DNA of 30,959 nt from JBGOUJ01 sp041477005 (GCA_041477005.1 JBGOUJ010000016.1:1-30959), one strand, 5' to 3'; positions 1-7,259 are shown, numbered from the stretch's first letter. Program-made: numbers and translations. The notes: a model not told the origin generated them from the sequence alone.

Positions 1-336
1 ACCTACCAGGACTCCTGTCACCTCGCCCACGGCCAGCGCGTCCGCCTGCAGCCCCGCCGGCTGCTGGAGGCCGTGCCCGGCCTGCAGTTCCGCGAGCTGC
101 CTCTCTCCGACCTCTGCTGCGGCTCGGCCGGCGTTTACAACGTCGAGCACAACGACCTGTCCATGAGCCTGCTCGAGAAAAAAATGCAGATGGCCGCCGC
201 CACCGGCGCCGATACCATCGTCACCGCCAACCCTGGCTGTCTGCTCCAGCTCCGCGCCGGCGTCGAGATGTTCGGCCGCGGCCAGCGCGTTCTTCACGTC
301 GTCGAAATCCTCGACGAGGCCTATCGCAAGCTCTGA
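1..336 (+). CDS. glcF: (Fe-S)-binding protein, GlcF-type glycolate oxidase subunit, C-terminal part
   Basis: The frame is open from the first base and stops with TGA at 334-336. The visible 111 residues match the C-terminal CCG domain of the iron-sulfur subunit of glycolate oxidase: a DSCHLAHGQ motif at the window edge, then LCCGSAGVYN, then TANPGCLLQL. In this family such Cys-rich motifs ligate an Fe-S cluster that passes electrons from the FAD subunits GlcD/GlcE, which oxidise glycolate to glyoxylate. The N-terminal ferredoxin-like part lies outside the window. A related lactate or heterodisulfide-reductase-type protein is possible, but the His-Leu-Ala-His and Asn-Pro-Gly-Cys contexts favour GlcF. 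The next gene on this strand starts 126 bp downstream. Confidence 0.85.
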   Translation, partial: TYQDSCHLAHGQRVRLQPRRLLEAVPGLQFRELPLSDLCCGSAGVYNVEHNDLSMSLLEKKMQMAAATGADTIVTANPGCLLQLRAGVEMFGRGQRVLHVVEILDEAYRKL

Positions 337-462
337 TCCGTACTAGAACCCCCTTTCCTAGAAGATCCAGTACCATGGTTTCAAAAGTGTGGAATTGCAA
401 TTTGTCTGGTGACAAGCCCGGCGTTCTGAGCGAGAATCTTGCTTTAGCCGCACCGACACTCT

Positions 463-2094
463 GTGGCCGACATCGCGTACCCTGAACCGCTCGACGCCCG
501 CGCGGCCGAGCGTCTGGCGGCAAACTTCGCCCGCGTAGACCGCCGGCTCTCCGTCCAGAGCGAATCCATCACAGCTCTGCTGTTGGATACCACGGCGCGC
601 AACATCGAGCTCCTCGGCGCCCTCACGGGTCTGCTGGCGCCCCCCCCCAAGCCCCGCGCGCTCTTTGCACCCATCGCTCCGGCCATTCCTCTTCCCGCGT
701 TCGGGCCCGCCACGGTAGCGGCCGCTCCGCGAGTGCGCTGGCACATGGCGGCCCTGGCGGCGCTGCTGTTGTGCGGCCTGACGGGCGCTGCCGTATGGCG
801 CGCGCCGCTGGCCGCCATCAGGACTGAGAAGATCGGGAATCCGCCGGCGCCCGCGCCGGTCTCCCTCTCCCTCTCCGGGCGCGTCGAAGACAGCGCGACC
901 GGCCTTCCGATCACCGGCGCCCGGGTGTCGTACGGGGGCGCGCCCGTCGCGACCGACGCCGAAGGCAGCTTCCACTTCGAGCGCGGGGCCCGTCAAACGC
1001 CGATCTTTGTGAAGGCCCCCGGATACCGCCAGGCCGCGGTCTCGTCAATCGACTCGAAGGTCGTCGTTCGCCTGGAGCCGATCGAAGTCCGCGCTCTCTA
1101 CCTCAGCCGCGAAACCCTGGCCCGCTCCGATTTCAAGGATCTGCTCGCGCTGGTGCGCGGAACCGGCTCGAATGCGGTGGTCCTGGGCGTCAAGAGCGAT
1201 AAAGGCTATTTGGCTTTGCCCGTCGACCATCCACTGGCCCGCCGCAGCGGCGCTCTCGACGGCGCGCCCCTCACCAATCCGCAGAAGGACATCGCCCGCT
1301 GGAAGGCCGCGGGCATTTACACCATCTGCCTGCAGGCCGTCTTCAAAGATGATCTGACCGCCACCGTCAAGCCCGACCTGGCGCTGCGCGGTCTGGTCAC
1401 GAAGCGCGTCGTCCGCGATGCGGTAGGGGTGGCCTGGGTCAATCCGGCCGCCGCCGAGGTCCGGGAATACAATCTCCAGGTCGCGAAGGCAGCCGCCGCC
1501 GCCGGCTTCGACGAGATCCTGTTCGACTTCATCCGCTTCCCGGCCGAGGCGGCCAGCCAGGAAGGGCTGAACGCCCGGGAAGAGCGCCGGCGCCTGGAGG
1601 TCGTCACCGGGTTCCTCCGCGACACCGCTTCTGCTGTTTCTACCTATAACGTTTACCTCAACGCCAGTATGTTCGGCTCGGTCTGTTCCAGCACCCAGAT
1701 CGGGGCGATCGGCCAGCGGCTGGAGGAGTTCGCCTCGGCCCTCGACTATGTTTCACCAATGCTCTACCCTTCGAGCTTCCACCGGCCCGGCCACGGTCCC
1801 TCGCCTCTGCTCAACCCCTACCGGCTGATTGCCGGGAACCTCGAAGCGGCGGCCCGCCGCCTGGGCGGCGCCCGCCCGCGGTTGCGCCCCTGGCTCCAGA
1901 ACTTCACCGAGCCGCCGCTCACCGCCGGCGCGCTTCCGGCCGAGCCGATTCGGGCGCAGGCCCAGGCCGCCCGAGACGTGGGGGCCAGCGGCTGGATGTT
2001 CTGGAACAGCCAAGGCCGGTACGAGCACACCAGCGAAGCGCTTCGCTCCCTCGACCGCAGGAAGAAGCTACCAGCAGTGGCGGCGGCTTACTGA
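463..2094 (+). CDS. Membrane-anchored putative glycoside hydrolase (DUF4015-like) with carboxypeptidase-regulatory-like domain
   Basis: 543 residues from a GTG start at 463; no clear Shine-Dalgarno is visible. Residues 1-92 are a Pro/Ala-rich cytoplasmic-type segment. A single hydrophobic helix (about 93-112) suggests a type II anchor. Residues 134-205 look like a carboxypeptidase-regulatory-like beta domain (SGRVEDSATGLPITGARV, TDAEGSFHF). From about 206 to 525 the sequence resembles the DUF4015 putative glycoside hydrolase TIM barrel, with GFDEILFDFIRFP at 338-350, YVSPMLYPSSF further on, and GWMFWNSQGRY near the end. The substrate is unknown. The last ~15 residues (after EALRSLD) and the stop codon lie in a 57-bp repeat copied again 73 bp downstream, so the C-terminus is probably repeat-derived. 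A run of nine C (640-648) sits in codons 60-62. Confidence 0.75.
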   Translation: MADIAYPEPLDARAAERLAANFARVDRRLSVQSESITALLLDTTARNIELLGALTGLLAPPPKPRALFAPIAPAIPLPAFGPATVAAAPRVRWHMAALAALLLCGLTGAAVWRAPLAAIRTEKIGNPPAPAPVSLSLSGRVEDSATGLPITGARVSYGGAPVATDAEGSFHFERGARQTPIFVKAPGYRQAAVSSIDSKVVVRLEPIEVRALYLSRETLARSDFKDLLALVRGTGSNAVVLGVKSDKGYLALPVDHPLARRSGALDGAPLTNPQKDIARWKAAGIYTICLQAVFKDDLTATVKPDLALRGLVTKRVVRDAVGVAWVNPAAAEVREYNLQVAKAAAAAGFDEILFDFIRFPAEAASQEGLNAREERRRLEVVTGFLRDTASAVSTYNVYLNASMFGSVCSSTQIGAIGQRLEEFASALDYVSPMLYPSSFHRPGHGPSPLLNPYRLIAGNLEAAARRLGGARPRLRPWLQNFTEPPLTAGALPAEPIRAQAQAARDVGASGWMFWNSQGRYEHTSEALRSLDRRKKLPAVAAAY

Positions 2095-2170
2095 CGCCTC
2101 GCGAGCCACGCAACTTCGCTCCCTCGACCGCAGGAAGAAGCCACCAGCATTGGCGGCGGCTTACTGACGC
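2041..2170 (+). repeat. 57-bp direct repeat, two copies with 73-bp period
   Basis: Copy 1 spans 2041-2097 and copy 2 spans 2114-2170; they differ at two positions. Copy 1 encodes the last residues and stop codon of the glycoside-hydrolase gene; copy 2 is intergenic. Both begin CTTCGCTCCCTCGACCGCAG and end GGCGGCTTACTGACGC. Confidence 0.9.
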
Positions 2171-2201
2171 GCGCGCCGCCTGAGCCAAGCACCCCAAGGC
2201 T

Positions 2202-2307
2202 AAGTGCAAAAGGCAAAAGGCAAAAATCGAGGAAGGGGGCATTTTTAAAAGAAACATGGCCCGCGGACGGAGTCCGCGCACCTTGATTTTTGCCCTTTGC
2301 CTTGCAG
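2202..2307. repeat. Hairpin repeat family A, copy 1 (GCAAAAG heptamers)
   Basis: The left arm, about 2202-2232, is built of GCAAAAG-like 7-mers (GCAAAAGGCAAAAGGCAAAA). The right arm, about 2281-2307, carries the complement. The loop contains a perfect 7-bp stem, CGCGGAC/GTCCGCG, at 2262-2278. The element lies between the glycoside hydrolase gene and the convergent channel gene and is related in arms, loop and inner stem to 17965-18091. It could act as a bidirectional terminator, but its recurrence points to a dispersed repeat. Confidence 0.85.
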
Positions 2308-2337
2308 TGCTTTCCTTCCGCGCCGGAAAAAGCCCTT

Positions 2338-3483
2338 CTAGTCGAAGTGTTCGTCTCGAGGATCCGGGACGCCGAGCTGGCCGATGCTTTCGACGCGGCG
2401 CATCCAGGCGCTGGTCTGCCAGTTGTCCACTGTCTCGGTCTCGGGCAGGATCGGCGGAAGGTGGAACAGAAGGTGCGCCGCCAGCACGTTGACGAACGGC
2501 TCGTACATGCCCCGCAGTTTTGCAAGCTGCTCTTCCATCTCCTCTCCATCCCGCATCGCGACCCCGGCTTGGCGAAGGGTCTCCCGCAGGCGCAGCATTC
2601 GGGCCGGAGGGAGACGATCCGGCTCCGGCGCCCGCGGCGGCATGTTGAACACCAGGGCCAGATCCACGACCGCATGCCGGGCCATCGCGAAGGTCAGGCG
2701 AGCCTGGTAAGGGCAGGACTCCTTCACCCCCGCGATCAACAGCGCGCAAGTATCCAGGATGGTTGTTACCGCCGCCAGCCAGGACTGGTTGTCGTGTTGC
2801 GACCGGTAGTAGCTCAACATCGGAAAGGAAAGGTGGTTTTCGAGCAGCTCGGCCGCCCAGCGCTCCCACTCTTCGAGGAATCGGTCCAGCACGCCCCGGT
2901 CGCCGGACCCCGCCATCCGGAGCAGGATCTGCGCCGCGCTGGGCGGTGAGCCGCCGCGAGCATCGAGCAGCGAGATGTTGGTCTCCCGCCGTGAGAAAGC
3001 CTGATAAAGGACCGGCAGGTAGCCGATCACGATGGCAAGAAAACCGAAGCCCAGGCCTGACTCGGCTACGGCGAGAAACCGCCCCAGCCGGCCGCTGGGG
3101 GTCACGTCGCCGTAGCCCAGCGTGAAGAAGGTCGTGCCGCTCATGTAGAAGTAAGTCGAGAGGCTCGCCGGCCCATCCGTTGTGTGTATAACCGAACCGA
3201 GGGAAAAGTGCAGCAGGGCAAACCCGGCGATCAGGCCTGCCGCCCACAGGCTCAGCAGCACGAGCAAGGAAAGCGGACCGAACAGGCTGAGAAACGTTTC
3301 CCGCCGCCGCCCGGGTCGCATCCGTCGCGCCACTCCGGCCCAGGGCCTCCAACTGGACCGGTAGAACACCCGCACCAGACGCCAGCGCCGGTTGACTCGC
3401 CGGGGCAGCACCGTTGTCTCGAAAGCGTCAGCCAGGATGAGCAGAATCAGGGCCACGCTCAGCACTGCTAAGACGAGCGACAT
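2338..3483 (-). CDS. Potassium channel family protein (two-TM pore domain)
   Basis: 381 residues. The ATG at 3483-3481 overlaps the end of the upstream glycosyltransferase gene by 16 bp, suggesting translational coupling; the open frame extends further upstream but only as shadow. Hydrophobic segments lie at about 1-20, 64-94 and 137-160. Between the last two, residues 121-126 read TLGYGD, the K+ selectivity filter signature, followed by VTPSGRLGR. The inner helix is Gly-rich (SGLGFGFLAIVIGY). The remaining ~220 residues form a soluble cytoplasmic domain that I do not recognise; no RCK/TrkA-N nucleotide-binding motif is evident. The extra N-terminal helix before the two pore helices is seen in several bacterial Ion_trans_2 proteins. 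The likely role is K+ flux across the inner membrane; what gates it is unknown. Confidence 0.85.
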   Translation of the reverse strand: MSLVLAVLSVALILLILADAFETTVLPRRVNRRWRLVRVFYRSSWRPWAGVARRMRPGRRRETFLSLFGPLSLLVLLSLWAAGLIAGFALLHFSLGSVIHTTDGPASLSTYFYMSGTTFFTLGYGDVTPSGRLGRFLAVAESGLGFGFLAIVIGYLPVLYQAFSRRETNISLLDARGGSPPSAAQILLRMAGSGDRGVLDRFLEEWERWAAELLENHLSFPMLSYYRSQHDNQSWLAAVTTILDTCALLIAGVKESCPYQARLTFAMARHAVVDLALVFNMPPRAPEPDRLPPARMLRLRETLRQAGVAMRDGEEMEEQLAKLRGMYEPFVNVLAAHLLFHLPPILPETETVDNWQTSAWMRRVESIGQLGVPDPRDEHFD

Positions 3484-4643
3484 AGCTCTCCCGTCTCTCG
3501 CGCCAAATCCAGATACATCTTCGCCGCCTTCTCGAGCGTGTGGTGTTCGGCGATGTAGCCGGCCGCGCGGCCGCCGATTTCCTGCCTCATCTCCCGATTG
3601 TCGCCCAGCGCTCGCAGATAGTGCGCCAGCATCTCGACCTCCGCCTCGCCCGCGTCGATACGGACCACCGCCAGCTCGGGAAACGACGACGTCTCCTCGC
3701 CCGCCGTGACCAGCACCGGCTTGCCGATCCCCATCATCCTGATCGCGATCCCCGAAGTCTCTCCCGCGCCCGGCCAGCGCAGGTTCACGCAAATGTCGGT
3801 GATCTCGGCCAGCCGCCAGAAGTCGGCCTCCGGCACGTATCCCAGCCGGACCACGTTGCTCGCCCCAAGCTCCGGCTCGAGCGCGCGCTCGAACTCCGGG
3901 GAGACGAATTCGCCCACCAGCAGCAGCCTCGCCCGCCGCAGCGCGGGCATGGCCTTCAACACCGAGCCGATGCGCTTCGATTCGCGCAAGTAGCCGAAAA
4001 CCGCGACCACGATCTCATCGGAGGTGATGCCCGACCGGTCCCGTGTCCGGAGGCCGTCGCCAGAAAGCCGGGGCGGCACGAAGTAGTGCGGAACCTGGAC
4101 CACGCGCGCTCCTGGCACGGCTTCCTCGACCATCCGCCTCGCCGCCGGGTTATGCACCACCACCGCCCGGCTGCTCTCGACCACGCGCCGCAGCAGAGGA
4201 TACGAAAAATAGCGCTCGTCTGCAGCCGACCGTGACCGCGACCGCCACATCTCCCCCGCCACATCGCGCATCCACTCGCCGTAGTTGTAGACAAACTCTT
4301 CGACGTAGCCCTGCTCCTCCAGCGTGCCGAGCAGCAAGTGATGGAGCACGGCGTCGTGGAGAACCGCGATGCCCGGCTGCGCCAAAGCCGCGCGGTAAGC
4401 GGCCAGGTGCAGAGGGTTATTGCCAACCTGGTAGATCGCGTTGTCGTAGCCCGGCCGCGGCCGGCCGACCACATCCACCCGAGCGCATTTCCGCAACGCC
4501 GCGACCAGGCCGGCGGAGTAGTCCGCCACGCCCGTCCGCGCCGGCGGCATCGGCGAAACAAACGCCAGCCTGGCGGGAGGGGACCCCGGCTTGTCCGGCG
4601 CCGGACGGGCAAGGGGCTTATCCGGCACGTTTTCGTGAGCCAA
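3468..4643 (-). CDS. Glycosyltransferase, GT4-like family 1
   Basis: Up to 391 residues. The longest start is TTG at 4643; a GTG at 4628 is equally possible, and both overlap the end of the upstream yggS-like gene. The N-terminal half has the Rossmann entry of GT-B enzymes (RLAFVSPMPPARTGVADY: retaining-type donor/acceptor loop after the first strand) and an HDAVLHH segment. The C-terminal half has a strand-loop FGYLRESKRIGSVLKA (typical start of the nucleotide-sugar domain) and an acidic site region, RWPGAGETSGIAIRMMGIGKPVLVT, matching the E-x7-E-like region of GT4. It probably transfers a sugar from an NDP- or GDP-sugar to a cell-envelope acceptor; the substrate cannot be told. It is the middle gene of a three-gene overlapping operon. 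Confidence 0.85.
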   Translation of the reverse strand: MAHENVPDKPLARPAPDKPGSPPARLAFVSPMPPARTGVADYSAGLVAALRKCARVDVVGRPRPGYDNAIYQVGNNPLHLAAYRAALAQPGIAVLHDAVLHHLLLGTLEEQGYVEEFVYNYGEWMRDVAGEMWRSRSRSAADERYFSYPLLRRVVESSRAVVVHNPAARRMVEEAVPGARVVQVPHYFVPPRLSGDGLRTRDRSGITSDEIVVAVFGYLRESKRIGSVLKAMPALRRARLLLVGEFVSPEFERALEPELGASNVVRLGYVPEADFWRLAEITDICVNLRWPGAGETSGIAIRMMGIGKPVLVTAGEETSSFPELAVVRIDAGEAEVEMLAHYLRALGDNREMRQEIGGRAAGYIAEHHTLEKAAKMYLDLARETGELCRSS

Positions 4644-5280
4644 AGATCGCTGTGCCCACTCGAATCATTGTGGACCCCTCCTCGATCGCCACTTCGAAGT
4701 CCCCGCTCATGCCCATGGAGAGTTCCGGCAAGCCGTGCCGCTCGGCCAGCTCGCGCAGCCGGCGAAAATACGGCCGCGAGTCTTCCGGGTTCTTCGGCCA
4801 GGGCGGCATCACCATCAGACCCCGCAGATCGAGCCGCTCGCAGCCGCGCACCGTCTCGATCAGCGCGGGCAGCTCCGCCTCCTCCACGCCGGTCTTGGTC
4901 TCCTCCGGCGAAAGCTTCACCTCGAGCAGCACGCGGAGCGGCTTGCCGGCCTCGTTCAGCCGCCGGGCGAGCCGCGCGGTGTCCACCGTCTGGATCACGT
5001 CGAACAGCCCGGCCGCCAAGTGGGCCTTGTTGCTCTGCACGTGCCCGATCATGTGGAACACGGCGCCATCGAGCCGCCCCAGCTCCTTACTCTTGGCCTC
5101 AAACTCCTGGACGTAGTTTTCCCCGAAGTGGCGCAGCCCGGCCTGGTAAGCTTGCTCGATCGCCGCCGCCGGCATCACCTTGGACACGCCGATCAGCGTG
5201 ATCTCCTCGCGACGCCGCCCCGCCCGCCGCGCGGCCTGCGCGATGCGGTCCTCCACCCGAGCCAGCGCTTCAGCGATCAC
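4618..5280 (-). CDS. yggS: YggS/PROSC family pyridoxal-phosphate homeostasis protein
   Basis: 220 residues, the usual family length, from a GTG at 5280. The PLP lysine is in the GVSK motif (Lys34). Other family signatures are FGENYVQE, HMIGHVQSNK (residues ~78-87), a VDTARLA helix, GLMVMPPW, and the phosphate-binding LSMGMSGDFEVAIEEGSTMIR followed by GTAIFG. The protein binds PLP as a fold-type III monomer and buffers vitamin B6 and amino-acid pools; no enzymatic activity is firmly assigned in the family. It is first in an operon with a glycosyltransferase and a K+ channel (overlaps of 11-26 and 16 bp). A TAGAAT hexamer (5292-5287, minus strand) lies 6 nt before the start, which would give a leaderless mRNA. 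Confidence 0.95.
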   Translation of the reverse strand: MIAEALARVEDRIAQAARRAGRRREEITLIGVSKVMPAAAIEQAYQAGLRHFGENYVQEFEAKSKELGRLDGAVFHMIGHVQSNKAHLAAGLFDVIQTVDTARLARRLNEAGKPLRVLLEVKLSPEETKTGVEEAELPALIETVRGCERLDLRGLMVMPPWPKNPEDSRPYFRRLRELAERHGLPELSMGMSGDFEVAIEEGSTMIRVGTAIFGSRKRAG

Positions 5281-5302
5281 ATGTTTATTCTATACTGGTG
5301 CG
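5281..5302. promoter_or_regulatory. Overlapping divergent -10 elements (yggS-like / tmk remnant)
   Basis: Within this 22-bp gap, TATACT (5291-5296, plus) and TAGAAT (5292-5287, minus) share two bases. Each ends 6 nt from its gene's GTG, so both predicted transcription starts fall on the start codon. No convincing -35 is seen on either side. The promoter assignment is inference from spacing. Confidence 0.5.
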
Positions 5303-5545
5303 GTGCCCGCTTATCCCGGGGCGTTCCTGACATTTGAAGGCGTGGATGGCGGCGGCAAGACCACCCAGTTGACGCGGCTGGCCGGGCGCCTGCCGGCCGA
5401 AGGCCACACCGTCGTCTGCGCGCAGGAGCCGGGCGTCACGCGGGCCGGCCGCAAGATCTGGCTCGCCGCAATCTGGGAATTGGCCGAGGGCTTCCTGGGC
5501 GCCCGGTCCTCACCGCCCGAGCAAGCGCTGGCAAAAAATGTTTGA
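5303..5545 (+). pseudogene. tmk: Thymidylate kinase remnant with internal deletion
   Basis: 80 residues from GTG at 5303, against roughly 200-215 in the family. The start is clearly dTMP kinase: FLTFEGVDGGGKTTQ is the Walker A strand-loop, followed by a helix and an EPGVTRAGRKI segment equal to the conserved EPGGT-x-LG-x-I motif. It then jumps to a short helix, WLAAIWELAEGFL, which looks like the C-terminal helix of the family. The nucleoside-binding DRY/S-x-AYQG region and LID are missing. The frame stays open, so this looks like an in-frame internal deletion rather than a frameshift. It overlaps holB by 8 bp, the order seen in many bacteria. The product should be inactive, so an intact tmk is expected elsewhere; an assembly collapse is also possible. 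Confidence 0.75.
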
Positions 5546-6623
5546 ATCTTTCCTAGGCAACGCTCCGATTGTGACGGCCGTCCGCCAGATGCTGGCCGCC
5601 GACCGCCTGCCCCAGACGCTGCTGTTCGCCGGGCCGGAGGGCGTGGGCAAGGCGACGCTGGCGCGCTTGATCGCGGCGGCGTTCCTGTGCCGCCACGCCG
5701 CGCCCGATCCTTGCGGCCGATGCCCCGCCTGCCGGCGTGTTCTCGAAAGCGATCTGTCGCGGCCCGAACATCAAGAGCTGTTCGAGGAGCGCGCCCGGCT
5801 CTCCTCGGACCGGCGGCGCGAAAACCCGCTCGTGGTCGGCTCCCATCCCGACTTCCTCACCTTCCCTCCGGACGGCCCGCTCGCCCAGGTCTCGATCGAG
5901 CAGGGGCGGCGGCTCAAGGAGCATGCCCAGTTCGGCCCGGCCGAAGGCCGCCGGCGGCTGTTCCTGGTGGATCACGCCGACCGCATCGACTTGCCCGCCG
6001 CCAACTCGCTGCTCAAGACGCTCGAGGAGCCGCCGCCCTACCTGACCTTGATCCTGACCGCCGAGAACGCGTTCGATCTGCTGCCTACGATCCGCTCGCG
6101 CTCGATTCCCTTCTACTTCGCCCCGCTCGGCGCCGAAGAGATGGACCGGTTCCTGGCCTCGCGGGGCGAGATCGCCTCGGCGGATCGGGCCAAGCTCCGA
6201 GCTTGGTCTCGAGGAAGCCCGGGCCGCGCCCTGGCCATCGATGTCGCCACCTACGAAAAGCGCCGCCAAGCCATGCTCGCCCTGCTCCGCACCGCCGCCG
6301 GCGAGCCTTTCGGCGAGCTGCTCCGCCACACCGAGGCCCTCGCCCGCAGCAAGCAGGAGAAGCTCGAGCTGCTGCTGGACGCCCTCTACGACCTGCTCGC
6401 CGACCTGTTGCGCCTGCTGCACGGCGGGGCGCCGCTGGTCAATCCGGACATTGGGGCGGAGCTGGCCGCGCTGGCTTCCCGGGTGGATTTCGACTGGCTC
6501 CAGAGCGCCCTCGCGCGCGCCGACGAGCTCGATAGCCTGGCTCGCCGGAACATCCAAAAGCAGATCGCCTTGGAGGCCATTGCGGTGGAGCTGCGTCCGG
6601 CCGCACGCCCAACGGGTGTGTGA
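5538..6623 (+). CDS. holB: DNA polymerase III subunit delta' (clamp loader)
   Basis: 361 residues; ATG at 5538 overlaps the tmk remnant stop (ATGTTTGA). AAA+ fold: the N-terminal FESFLGN box, Walker A GPEGVGKAT (Lys38), a four-Cys zinc module (Cys51, Cys59, Cys62, Cys65 in CGRCPAC), VDHADRID as the Walker B region, NSLLKTLEEPPPYLTLIL (the clamp-loader sensor 1 segment) and TIRSRSIPFYF (the SRC-type arginine-finger region, here SRS). The C-terminal ~120 residues are the helical collar domain. It helps load the sliding clamp on primed DNA during replication. About 60 extra residues between the zinc module and Walker B (with a Glu/Arg-rich insert near residues 74-95) make it a little longer than usual. 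It is expressed with the upstream remnant. Confidence 0.93.
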   Translation: MFESFLGNAPIVTAVRQMLAADRLPQTLLFAGPEGVGKATLARLIAAAFLCRHAAPDPCGRCPACRRVLESDLSRPEHQELFEERARLSSDRRRENPLVVGSHPDFLTFPPDGPLAQVSIEQGRRLKEHAQFGPAEGRRRLFLVDHADRIDLPAANSLLKTLEEPPPYLTLILTAENAFDLLPTIRSRSIPFYFAPLGAEEMDRFLASRGEIASADRAKLRAWSRGSPGRALAIDVATYEKRRQAMLALLRTAAGEPFGELLRHTEALARSKQEKLELLLDALYDLLADLLRLLHGGAPLVNPDIGAELAALASRVDFDWLQSALARADELDSLARRNIQKQIALEAIAVELRPAARPTGV

Positions 6624-6851
6624 GAAATGGATGGACCTCGCTCAACTTGGTGGTTGCGCTCCACCCGAAATCTGTGTTATCAATAATTCAGTTGGATAAA
6701 CCAACCAGCTTTTGAGCTGTCCGGATCACGGAACACGAGCTACCCTTTCGGTATAGCAGGCCCTGGGATCGGCCGTGCCTGAAGGCTTGTTCTTCTTCCT
6801 TACCGGTGTCGGAGATGGTTGCCCAGTTAAGTCAAGGACCAGGAGGGCGAT
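6624..6851 (+). other. Non-coding leader upstream of the Hfq-like gene
   Basis: 228 bp without a credible ORF. It is locally more AT-rich around 6671-6715 and holds a 5-bp hairpin GTTGG-ATAAA-CCAAC (6691-6705). No clean -35/-10 pair was found. The segment ends with a strong Shine-Dalgarno. Confidence 0.4.
6841..6846 (+). promoter_or_regulatory. Strong Shine-Dalgarno for a TTG start
   Basis: AGGAGG at 6841-6846 is followed by five nucleotides and TTG at 6852. This fixes the TTG as the start of the Hfq-like protein; no in-frame ATG lies nearby before the conserved domain. Confidence 0.8.
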
Positions 6852-7259
6852 TTGGATAGCCGCAACCCAAATTCATACGCGCCGCCAACACGCAATGATC
6901 TGATAGGCAACAAGCGAACCACCGTGGATTCCGCGAATCGGAAACTGATCCGCCCCTCACTGACGGAGTTCAAGGAACAGCAGAACACCCAGCGCAAGCC
7001 ACAGAAGCGCCCCATCCCTCCCGAGCAGACCAACGCGGAGAACTTTTACTACGTCAAGCAGATGCAGGCGCGCACGCCGATGGTAGTGGTCCTCAATGAC
7101 GGCGAGGAGCTGCACGGCGTCATCGAGTGGTACGATCGCGGCTGCATCAAGGTTAACCGGCCCGGCGGTCCCAACCTGCTGGTCTACAAAACCAGCATCA
7201 AATACCTGTACAAGGAAAGCGACAAAAACGGCGAGCCAGCCCCGCAGCCGGCGACCTAA
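6852..7259 (+). CDS. hfq: Hfq-like RNA chaperone with long N-terminal extension
   Basis: 135 residues from TTG at 6852, set by a perfect AGGAGG five bases upstream. Residues ~59-121 align with the Sm fold of Hfq: a helix (ENFYYVKQMQARTP), strands VVVVLNDGEELHGVIEWYDRG (Sm1; compare the GxIxxFD core), and LLVYKTSIKYLYK (Sm2; compare the VYKHAIS motif). The Tyr-Lys pair is kept, but the His of the usual proximal RNA-binding YKHAI motif is Thr here. The first ~58 residues are basic, Asn/Pro/Gln-rich and probably disordered, with a shorter acidic/Pro tail. Hfq hexamers bind small RNAs and U-rich or A-rich mRNA tails in the cytoplasm. Given the extension, this may be a diverged Hfq family with altered RNA-binding surfaces. 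Confidence 0.8.
   Translation: MDSRNPNSYAPPTRNDLIGNKRTTVDSANRKLIRPSLTEFKEQQNTQRKPQKRPIPPEQTNAENFYYVKQMQARTPMVVVLNDGEELHGVIEWYDRGCIKVNRPGGPNLLVYKTSIKYLYKESDKNGEPAPQPAT

Noticed and set aside
1919..3352. Long minus-strand frame of 477 codons across the end of the glycoside hydrolase and the channel gene
   Set aside because: Arg/Ala/Gly-rich composition and full overlap with two well-supported genes mark it as a GC-rich shadow frame.
6691..6705. GTTGG-ATAAA-CCAAC as a terminator for holB
   Set aside because: The stem is only 5 bp and no T-tract follows, so termination cannot be supported.
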